A stretch of DNA of 7,650 bases, from positions 1 through 7,650 of the forward strand of contig JAGWAQ010000023.1 in the NCBI GenBank assembly GCA_021296375.1. The letters are read 5' to 3'. Of the stretch, positions 1 to 4,917 are shown piece after piece. The notes beneath the pieces were generated by a model that was given only the letters and a program-made list of their open reading frames with translations, was not told where the DNA came from and did no database searches. The stretch's first letter is position 1; the number at the start of each line of letters is the position of its first letter. The position numbers and the translations under genes are program-made. This stretch comes from Alphaproteobacteria bacterium (GTDB lineage Bacteria; Pseudomonadota; Alphaproteobacteria; Puniceispirillales; UBA1172).

Positions 1-365
1 GCGTCAGCTTCGGGCTGCTCGGGGGGGGCGGCGACGAGGTGAAACTCCTCTTGACCGGTTTTGCCCTGGCGGTGGCGGCGGTACTGCCGTTTATTGCCCG
101 CAATTGGGACCGGTTGTCGATCACAGGCGCGCTGATGATGGCCGGCGGCGCCCTTGGCAATGGCATTGATCGGGTCATTCATGGCCGGGTTGTCGATTTT
201 ATTGATGTTTTTGCTGGCCAATACCACTGGCCTGCCTTTAATATCGCGGATATGTCTGTGTGCACAGGGGCAGGGTTGCTGCTTCTGGCCGCGGTGCGTG
301 AACGTCGGCACGGGAATGATCAGGGTTCTGATGATGACCCGTCGACCAAAGGAGACAAGATCTGA
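1..365 (+). CDS. lspA: Lipoprotein signal peptidase (signal peptidase II), C-terminal part, 5' end outside the window
   Basis: LspA is the inner-membrane aspartyl protease that cuts the signal peptide from prolipoproteins just before the lipid-modified cysteine. The frame is open from base 3 and gives about 120 residues of a protein that is usually about 160-170 long, so roughly the first 45 are missing. The first visible residues, VSFGLL, match the end of the family's N-x-G-x-S/A-F motif. Next come a membrane segment (LLLTGFALAVAAVLPF), the GNGIDR block with VVDFIDVF, and HWPAFNIADMSV followed by a last hydrophobic helix. The Asp in GNGID and the Asp in FNIAD correspond to the two catalytic aspartates. 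The GTG at 39 lies inside the conserved protein and is not the true start. The gene ends TGA TGA, and the first stop overlaps the next gene's ATG by one base. The C-terminal tail is short, polar and probably cytoplasmic. Confidence 0.95.
   Translation, partial: VSFGLLGGGGDEVKLLLTGFALAVAAVLPFIARNWDRLSITGALMMAGGALGNGIDRVIHGRVVDFIDVFAGQYHWPAFNIADMSVCTGAGLLLLAAVRERRHGNDQGSDDDPSTKGDKI
348..355 (+). promoter_or_regulatory. Strong Shine-Dalgarno site of the DUF3035 lipoprotein gene
   Basis: AAAGGAGA lies about ten bases before the ATG at 365, inside the last codons of lspA. It fixes the start of the downstream gene and, with the TGATG stop/start overlap, suggests translational coupling to lspA. Confidence 0.7.
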
Positions 366-892
366 TGACGAAAAACATCGTTTTCATGATGGTGACGTTA
401 ACAGGGTTGGCGGTGCTGACCTCGGGCTGCTCGAGCGTTGATACGGCCCTCGGCCGGACAAAAAAAGCCCCTGATGAATTTCAGGTGGTGGTGCGTCCGC
501 CCTTGACCTTGCCGCCCAACTTCGCACTTCGCCCCGGTGACGAAGATGACGCTGTTGCGCCGGTATCCGGCACCGACGCGGTCTCCACTTCCGACAAGGT
601 GCTGACCCGCGCCAACCGTGCGGACGCCAGCAAATTTGACGCGTTGTTTGGCACCGACCAGCGTGTCGCCAATATCCGCGAGATTGTCGATGAGGAAACC
701 CTGGGGGTTCAGATCGAACGCCGGATTCCGATCCAGGTGCTGTTCGGGGGGACGCCTAATGTCGGCCCGAACCTGAATTCCGTTGAAGAGGCGATCCGCA
801 TCCGGCGGGCGCTGGCCTCGGGCCTGAAGCTGAACGAAACCCCGACCCTGGCGACGGATCCTATCGAAGGCACCCCCCTCACGGTGGAATAA
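365..892 (+). CDS. DUF3035-family lipoprotein (BamF-like outer-membrane assembly subunit)
   Basis: A 175-residue predicted lipoprotein. Residues 1-21 are a signal peptide (MTKN, then a hydrophobic stretch) ending LTSG before Cys22, the expected lipidated residue. Thr at -3 is slightly off the usual lipobox. After the cysteine comes SSVDTALGRTKKAPDEF, then VVVRPPLTLPPNF (residues 41-53), the Pro-rich signature I associate with DUF3035, a family found in alphaproteobacteria. Members have been described as BamF, an accessory lipoprotein of the BAM complex that inserts beta-barrel proteins into the outer membrane. The rest is acidic and low in hydrophobicity, fitting a periplasmic tail on a lipid anchor. 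A strong ribosome-binding site precedes the ATG, which overlaps the lspA stop. lspA is thus directly followed by a likely substrate of its product. The BamF role is inferred from family resemblance and I have not tested it by search. Confidence 0.8.
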   Translation: MTKNIVFMMVTLTGLAVLTSGCSSVDTALGRTKKAPDEFQVVVRPPLTLPPNFALRPGDEDDAVAPVSGTDAVSTSDKVLTRANRADASKFDALFGTDQRVANIREIVDEETLGVQIERRIPIQVLFGGTPNVGPNLNSVEEAIRIRRALASGLKLNETPTLATDPIEGTPLTVE

Positions 893-894
893 TC

Positions 895-1539
895 ATGACC
901 ATGCCGATCCGACGACTGCCTGAGGTGATCATTAACCAGATTGCCGCCGGGGAAGTGGTGGAACGGCCGGCCAGTGCGGTCAAGGAACTGGTGGAAAACG
1001 CCCTTGATGCTGGCGCCACCCGCATTGATGTTCGGCTTGACCAAGGGGGGCTGAACGGCATTGTCGTGGATGATGACGGCCATGGCATGACGGCGGATGA
1101 GCTGTCGCTTGCCGTCGAACGCCACGCCACCTCAAAACTCCCCGGCGACGATATTTCGATCATCAATCATTTCGGGTTTCGCGGCGAAGCCCTGCCGTCG
1201 ATTGGCTCTGTCAGCACCCTTAACCTGATCAGCCGTAGTTCAGCATCGGATTCCGCCTGGCAGGTGACGGTCGATCAGGGGGTGGTCTCCGCCCCTCATC
1301 CGGCGTCGCGCGAAGCCGGCACCCGGGTTCACGTCACCAATCTGTTCCAATCCACCCCGGCGCGGCTGAAGTTCATGAAAACAGCGCGAACCGAATCCGG
1401 CCAGTGCCTTGATATGATCAAACGTCTGGCGCTGGCGCATCCCGATGTCGCGTTCCGGCTTACGGATAACGGCAAGACCAGCCTTGATCTGCCGCGCCGT
1501 GGTCATGATTTAGCCAGTGGTGATATGGCGGAAGCGTGA
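895..1539 (+). CDS. mutL: MutL mismatch repair protein, N-terminal ATPase fragment ended by an in-frame TGA
   Basis: MutL couples mismatch recognition by MutS to strand incision. This 214-residue fragment carries the complete GHKL ATPase core: AAGEVVERPASAVKELVENALDAG with the Mg-binding Asn35, the DDDGHGM block, RHATSK, and GFRGEALPSI (residues 94-102). VTNLFQSTPARLKFMK follows. Codon 215 is TGA (1537-1539). The same frame then continues directly into the MutL transducer domain, so this is one gene broken by a single codon rather than a naturally short protein. The break falls at the GHKL/transducer boundary, and the fragment lacks the VHPAK lysine (codon 318 of the full frame) that contacts ATP in the family. 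The ATG at 895 has a GGTGGA six bases upstream and follows the DUF3035 stop by two bases; ATG 901 (MPIRRLP) is the alternative start. A sequencing error is possible. Confidence 0.9.
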   Translation: MTMPIRRLPEVIINQIAAGEVVERPASAVKELVENALDAGATRIDVRLDQGGLNGIVVDDDGHGMTADELSLAVERHATSKLPGDDISIINHFGFRGEALPSIGSVSTLNLISRSSASDSAWQVTVDQGVVSAPHPASREAGTRVHVTNLFQSTPARLKFMKTARTESGQCLDMIKRLALAHPDVAFRLTDNGKTSLDLPRRGHDLASGDMAEA

Positions 1540-1542
1540 CGC

Positions 1543-2778
1543 TTGCGGATGCGTGATGTTCTGGGCGGCGGCTTTGCTGATGAAGCCCGCGCCATTGACG
1601 CCTTCCGCACCGACGCCAAAGGCCAGCAGGTGCGGCTCAGGGGGTTTGTCGGCCTGCCGACCTTCAATCGCCCCACCACGGCGGCGATGCATTTGTTCGT
1701 CAATGACCGCCCTGTGCGCGACCGGCAATGGCTGGGGGCGGTGCGGGCGGCGTTCGGCGATACTTTGCCGAGGGGGCGTCACCCTGTGGTGGTGCTGTTT
1801 CTGGATATTCCGCCGCCTGACCTGGATGTCAATGTTCACCCCGCCAAAACCGAAGTGCGATTCCGTGACGCGGCGTTTGTGCGGGGGCTTGTGATCGGGG
1901 CGATCCAGGCGGAACTGACGGCATCTAGCCATCTGGCGACGGCAGAAGGCGGCACGGCGATGCTGGATAAATTGCGGCAATCGGCGGCGCCTTATCGTGG
2001 TGATGGTGGCGGCGGCTCTGGTGGCGGCGGTTATGGCGATCAACCCCGCCCGATGTCGCAAGACAGTTTTCACGCCCAATCCCCCCTCGCGCCCGCTGAT
2101 GAAAGGGTGTTGATGGCGGGGGCAATGGCGATGGAGATGCCGCCGGAAGCGCGCGACCACCACCCCGCGGGCGGTGCTGACGGGCCTGCCCCAGACGCCT
2201 ACCCCATGGGGGCGGCGCGGGCGCAACTGCACGCCACCTATGTGGTGACGGAAACGTCAGACGGGATCGTCATTGTTGATCAGCACGCCGCCCATGAACG
2301 GCTGGTGCTGGAAAAAATGAAAGCCGCCATGGATGACGGCGGGGTGGCGCGGCAGTTGCTGTTGTTGCCGGAAGTGGTGGAACCGGGGCAAGCGGAAGCG
2401 GCGATCTTGCTTGAGCATCAGGAGATGTTGGCCAGCCTTGGCATGGCCATAGAAAGCTTCGGGGATGGCGCCGTGCTGGTGCGGGAAGTGCCGGCTATTC
2501 TCGGTCAGGGCAATGTCGTGAAAATGCTCGAAGATGTGGCGGAAGAACTTCTTCATCTTGGCGGCAGCACCATCCTTGATGACAAGATCAACCATGTGCT
2601 GGCGACATTGTCCTGCCATGGGTCGGTGCGCGCCGGACGGCAATTGAACACAGCGGAAATGAACGCCCTGCTGCGGGAAATGGAAGTCACCCCAAGGTCG
2701 GGGCAATGCAATCACGGTCGCCCCACCTGGATCGCCTTGAGCTTGAAGGATATCGAAAAACTCTTCAGCCGCCGCTAG
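1543..2778 (+). CDS. mutL: MutL mismatch repair protein, transducer and C-terminal endonuclease part downstream of the in-frame TGA
   Basis: This part continues the MutL frame after the stop; undisturbed, the whole gene would give about 627 residues, normal for the family. In full-frame numbering it carries the transducer domain with LFVNDRPVRDR and DVNVHPAKTEVRF (Lys318), then a low-complexity linker rich in Gly and Pro (about 345-445). The C-terminal dimerisation domain follows. That domain has an intact DQHAAHERLVLE (residues 462-473), matching the DQHA-x2-E-x4-E metal-binding motif of endonuclease-type MutL, plus SCHGSVRAGR and QCNHGRPTW (604-612), the partner motifs. This fits a MutH-less, methyl-independent repair system. 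If translated separately it could start at TTG 1543 (GGAAG eight bases upstream) or ATG 1549, but neither matches a normal MutL start. It ends with TAG. Whether any functional protein forms is unknown. Confidence 0.9.
   Translation: MRMRDVLGGGFADEARAIDAFRTDAKGQQVRLRGFVGLPTFNRPTTAAMHLFVNDRPVRDRQWLGAVRAAFGDTLPRGRHPVVVLFLDIPPPDLDVNVHPAKTEVRFRDAAFVRGLVIGAIQAELTASSHLATAEGGTAMLDKLRQSAAPYRGDGGGGSGGGGYGDQPRPMSQDSFHAQSPLAPADERVLMAGAMAMEMPPEARDHHPAGGADGPAPDAYPMGAARAQLHATYVVTETSDGIVIVDQHAAHERLVLEKMKAAMDDGGVARQLLLLPEVVEPGQAEAAILLEHQEMLASLGMAIESFGDGAVLVREVPAILGQGNVVKMLEDVAEELLHLGGSTILDDKINHVLATLSCHGSVRAGRQLNTAEMNALLREMEVTPRSGQCNHGRPTWIALSLKDIEKLFSRR
2005..2034 (+). repeat. Two-unit 15-bp tandem repeat encoding GGGGS GGGGY in the MutL linker
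   Basis: GGTGGCGGCGGCTCT (2005-2019) is followed by GGTGGCGGCGGTTAT (2020-2034), matching at 13 of 15 positions. It lies in the flexible linker between the MutL ATPase half and its C-terminal domain, where length changes should be tolerated. Confidence 0.75.
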
Positions 2779-2826
2779 GTAATCTCCGCAATATTACTCC
2801 CGTAAAATTATCTCACGTAAAATTAT
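2779..2826. repeat. AT-rich convergent gap with a 15-bp tandem direct repeat
   Basis: The gap between the mutL stop and the rsmD stop is sharply AT-rich against its GC-rich surroundings. CTCCCGTAAAATTAT (2797-2811) is repeated as CTCACGTAAAATTAT (2812-2826) with one mismatch, and the second copy contains the rsmD stop codon (TAA on the - strand, 2823-2825). GTAAT (2779-2783) and ATTAC (2793-2797) could form a weak five-pair stem with a nine-base loop. There is no GC-rich stem followed by a T run, so this is not a standard intrinsic terminator. It is, however, the only place where transcripts from the two converging units could end outside a gene. Confidence 0.6.
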
Positions 2827-3395
2827 TTTTCGAGGGTGGCGATCGTGCAGGCGGATTTCCCCCATTTGCGGCTGTCCAGGGGGGTGACGCCATCGGGCAA
2901 GGCGGCCGGGCGGCGGTGGTCATGTTCAATCGAGATCAGCGCGCCTTCCGCCACCACCCCAAGGGCGATGAGATTAACCAGCGCATCATGGGCGAGGTCG
3001 CGATCATCATCCTGATAAATCCATGGCGGGTCGAGAAACACAAGCCCGGCGGGGGCGGCAGGCCAGGCCAGATTGCGCGTCGCGTCACGGGGGACAACCG
3101 CCGCCGCGTCGCCGGGGTTCAGCTTCGTGATATTGGCGTTGAGCGCGGCCAGGGCAAGGGGATTGTTTTCCACAAAAATCACCTGCGCCGCCCCGCGTGA
3201 ATATGCCTCAAGCCCAAGGGCGCCGGTGCCCGCGAAGATATCGGCGACAATCAGCTCGCGGAAATTGAGCTTGTATCGCCCTCCCGTCAGGACATTGAAC
3301 AGGCCTTCCCGCACGCGATCGGCGGTGGGGCGGACCTGCCCTCCCTCAGGAACGGCGAGCAGGGCGCCGCGTTTTTTGCCGCTGATTATTCTCAT
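2823..3395 (-). CDS. rsmD: 16S rRNA (guanine966-N2)-methyltransferase RsmD
   Basis: RsmD transfers a methyl group from S-adenosylmethionine to N2 of G966 in 16S rRNA of the small subunit. The 190-residue protein is the normal family length. It opens MRIISGKKRGALL, followed by VRPTADRVREGLFNVL (21-36). The SAM-binding motif I is ADIFAGTGALGLEAYSRGA (51-69), with the acidic ribose-contact residue in IFVENN (73-78). The catalytic motif is LDPPW (121-125), where the family more often has DPPY. I chose ATG at 3395: MRII is the usual family start and GGGAGA sits nine bases upstream. A longer in-frame extension to 3560 exists but encodes His-rich non-homologous sequence overlapping rluB. The first 50 bp overlap the end of rluB, so the two are probably co-transcribed and coupled. 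Convergent with mutL. Confidence 0.93.
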   Translation of the reverse strand: MRIISGKKRGALLAVPEGGQVRPTADRVREGLFNVLTGGRYKLNFRELIVADIFAGTGALGLEAYSRGAAQVIFVENNPLALAALNANITKLNPGDAAAVVPRDATRNLAWPAAPAGLVFLDPPWIYQDDDRDLAHDALVNLIALGVVAEGALISIEHDHRRPAALPDGVTPLDSRKWGKSACTIATLEK

Positions 3396-4383
3396 GACGC
3401 AGGGTCTCCCGCTGGGACGATGGTGAAGGTGAAGATGGTGAGGGTGAAGATGATTTGCCCGCTGGTTTGCCCGCGGGTTTTTGGGGGCCACTTGCGCGCG
3501 GCAGGCCGAGCTGGTCACGCAGGACCGCGGTTTTGACCTCTTCCACCCCGCCCTCGTCAAGGCTGGTCAGGCTGAACGGCCCGTAACTGACGCGGATCAA
3601 GCGGCTCACGGCATAGCCAAGATGTTCCATCACCTTGCGGATTTCGCGGTTCTTGCCTTCTTTCAGGGCAATCGTCAGCCAGGCGTTGCTCGCCACCTGA
3701 CGGTCGAGCTGGGCCATGATGCCGCGGTAATGGACGCCATCAACGGTAATGCCATCCGCCAGTGCCGCCAGTTTTTCCGCCTCAACCCGTCCGCGCACCC
3801 GCACCCTATATTTGCGGGTCCAGCCGGTATCGGGCAATTCGAGGTAGCGCGCCAGGTCCCCTGAATTTGTCAGCAGCAGCAACCCTTCGCTGTCAAGGTC
3901 AAGGCGGCCGACGCTGACGACCCTTGGCAAATGGCCGGGCAGGGCATCAAAAACCGTGTCGCGGTCTTTTTCATCACGGTGGCTGACCACCAGTCCGCGC
4001 GGTTTGTAATATCGCCAGAGCCGCGGCGCGTCCTGTTCGGCAAGGGTTTTGCCATCAACCTTGATGGTGTCGCCAGGCGCAACATTATGGGCAGGGGAGG
4101 CCAGCAATTTGCCGTTAACACTGACGCGGCCATCCTCGATCCAGCGTTCGGCATCACGCCGGGAACATAACCCCGCCCGCGCCATCCGCTTGGCGATCCG
4201 TTCGGCCCCCTGATCGCCTTCAAACAGTTTTGCCAGATCAGCGCTGTTGGTGCGGCTCCGCCTGCTCATGCCAGAACGGGTGCCGCCAGAACGGGTGCCG
4301 CCAAAACGGGTGCCACCAGAACGGGAGGGCTTTCCCGTTCGTGGTTTCGGCGTCAAGTCTCGGGGTTTAGAGGGGGTGGTCAT
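3346..4383 (-). CDS. rluB: RluB-type rRNA pseudouridine synthase with low-complexity ends
   Basis: This family converts a uridine in 23S rRNA (position 2605 for E. coli RluB) to pseudouridine. Of 345 residues, about 60-112 form an S4 RNA-binding domain (ERIAKRMARAGLCSRRDAER, then GRVSVNG). Residues 122-290 form the RsuA/RluB catalytic domain, with YYKPRGLVVS, VGRLDLDSEGLLLLTNSG (catalytic Asp162), TRKYRVRV and KEGKNREIRKVMEHLG. The first 45 residues are basic and repetitive (GGTRS-like units), and residues 300-345 are Lys/Pro/Ser-rich then Arg-rich. Such disordered basic tails are common in alphaproteobacterial RluB and may bind RNA. ATG 4383 has only a weak purine-rich site upstream; internal ATG 4269 has none. 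The gene ends TGA within rsmD. RluE, RluF and RsuA share the fold, so exact target specificity is inferred. Confidence 0.88.
   Translation of the reverse strand: MTTPSKPRDLTPKPRTGKPSRSGGTRFGGTRSGGTRSGMSRRSRTNSADLAKLFEGDQGAERIAKRMARAGLCSRRDAERWIEDGRVSVNGKLLASPAHNVAPGDTIKVDGKTLAEQDAPRLWRYYKPRGLVVSHRDEKDRDTVFDALPGHLPRVVSVGRLDLDSEGLLLLTNSGDLARYLELPDTGWTRKYRVRVRGRVEAEKLAALADGITVDGVHYRGIMAQLDRQVASNAWLTIALKEGKNREIRKVMEHLGYAVSRLIRVSYGPFSLTSLDEGGVEEVKTAVLRDQLGLPRASGPQKPAGKPAGKSSSPSPSSPSPSSQRETLRHENNQRQKTRRPARRS
3419..3448 (-). repeat. Two-unit 15-bp tandem repeat encoding the Ser/Pro tail of RluB
   Basis: On the + strand GATGGTGAAGGTGAA (3419-3433) is followed by GATGGTGAGGGTGAA (3434-3448), one mismatch in 15, then GATGAT. 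On the coding strand it gives the SPSPS-type stretch near residue 311-323, in the disordered tail just before the rsmD start. Confidence 0.75.
4271..4325 (-). repeat. Tandem 15-bp repeat, about 3.7 units, encoding GGTRS/GGTRF in the RluB N-terminus
   Basis: On the + strand CCAGAACGGGTGCCG occurs at 4271-4285 and 4286-4300. A near copy, CCAAAACGGGTGCCA, lies at 4301-4315, and a partial copy (CCAGAACGGG) at 4316-4325. It encodes RSGGTRFGGTRSGGTRSG, a Gly/Arg-rich segment resembling RGG-type RNA-binding tails. A copy-number change here would be in frame. Confidence 0.85.
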
Positions 4384-4449
4384 GATAAAAACTTTCGCAA
4401 ACGTCCCTCAACATAGCCGAAGTGGTAAAATTATGCGATGGTGATGGCC
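4384..4449. promoter_or_regulatory. Divergent upstream region of rluB and tadA
   Basis: rluB and tadA are read away from this short AT-rich gap, so promoters for both should lie here or run into the coding ends. TAAAAT at 4426-4431 is a possible -10 box for tadA, and CATAAT on the - strand (4435-4430) one for rluB. Neither has a convincing -35 partner. GGTGAT at 4440-4445 matches the anti-Shine-Dalgarno sequence for tadA. Position is the main evidence. Confidence 0.35.
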
Positions 4450-4914
4450 ATGATGCGTGATGATTTTTTAACATCCTTTATGGAGGAAGCGCTGGCCCTT
4501 GCCGCTGATGCGGCGCAACAGGGCGAAGTGCCGGTGGCGGCGATCATCACCACCGCCGAAGGTGAGGTGGTGGCGCGTGCCGCCAATCGCGTCGAACGTG
4601 ACGGTGACCCCACCGCCCATGCGGAAATTCTGGCCATTCGCGCCGCCGCCGCCCGGCTCGGTTCACCGCGTCTTGAGGGTTGCGACTTGTGGGTAACGCT
4701 GGAGCCGTGCCCGATGTGCGCTGGCGCCATTGCCCATGCCCGCATCAAGCGGCTGTATTATGGCGCTGAGGACCCGAAATCCGGCGGCGTCAGCCATGGC
4801 CCCCGGGTCTTTAACCAGACCACCTGCCATCACCAGCCGGAGGTCTATTCCGGCATCAGCGGTGATAAGGCGGGGCAGATGTTAACGTCATTTTTTCAAG
4901 GCAAACGCGGGTAA
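4450..4914 (+). CDS. tadA: tRNA-specific adenosine deaminase TadA
   Basis: TadA deaminates the wobble adenosine A34 of tRNA-Arg(ACG) to inosine so that one tRNA reads several Arg codons; it is normally essential. The protein has the full cytidine/deoxycytidylate-deaminase zinc site: DPTAHAEILAIR supplies the zinc His and catalytic Glu, and TLEPCPMCAGAI supplies the two zinc cysteines. The family tail GVSHGPRVFNQTTCHHQPEVYSG is present and the end is SFFQGKRG. Length is 154 residues from this start, typical for TadA. Four in-frame ATGs (4438, 4444, 4450, 4453) precede MRDDFL. I prefer 4450 or 4453 because GGTGAT at 4440-4445 is well placed for them; from 4438 the protein would be 158 residues. 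Another nucleoside deaminase of the same fold is possible, but HAEIL together with the TCHHQPEVYSG tail favours TadA. Confidence 0.9.
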   Translation: MMRDDFLTSFMEEALALAADAAQQGEVPVAAIITTAEGEVVARAANRVERDGDPTAHAEILAIRAAAARLGSPRLEGCDLWVTLEPCPMCAGAIAHARIKRLYYGAEDPKSGGVSHGPRVFNQTTCHHQPEVYSGISGDKAGQMLTSFFQGKRG

Positions 4915-4917
4915 GCG

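Noticed and set aside
39..41. GTG at 39 as the lspA start
   Set aside because: The frame upstream already encodes VSFGLL from a conserved LspA motif, and a start here would remove a third of the enzyme including that motif.
1537..1539. UGA read as tryptophan (alternative genetic code) in mutL
   Set aside because: lspA ends in tandem TGA TGA exactly where the next gene starts, and rluB also ends in TGA. Trp is encoded by TGG throughout, and no other conserved gene here contains an internal TGA.
1537..1539. Selenocysteine codon in mutL
   Set aside because: MutL has no selenoprotein members known to me, the codon is not at a catalytic Cys position, and no obvious stem-loop of the bacterial SECIS type was seen directly after it.
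1510..2232. Long minus-strand open frame opposite mutL (240 residues, His/Arg-rich), and similar long frames opposite purD and xseA
   Set aside because: These are antisense shadows typical of GC-rich genes: odd Arg/His/Pro-rich composition, no recognisable domains, and a well-identified gene on the other strand.
2779..2832. Intrinsic terminator between mutL and rsmD
   Set aside because: The possible stems are five AT pairs, or an inverted repeat whose loop would be too short, and there is no GC-rich stem followed by a T run.
3396..3560. 55-residue N-terminal extension of rsmD rich in His and Pro
   Set aside because: It is the alternate-frame reading of the rluB repeat region. RsmD proteins normally start with the MRII block, and a ribosome-binding site precedes ATG 3395.
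2797..4325. CRISPR-like or mobile-element repeats
   Set aside because: The repeats are directly adjacent 15-bp units with no spacers, terminal inverted repeats or transposase gene, and three of the four are coding.
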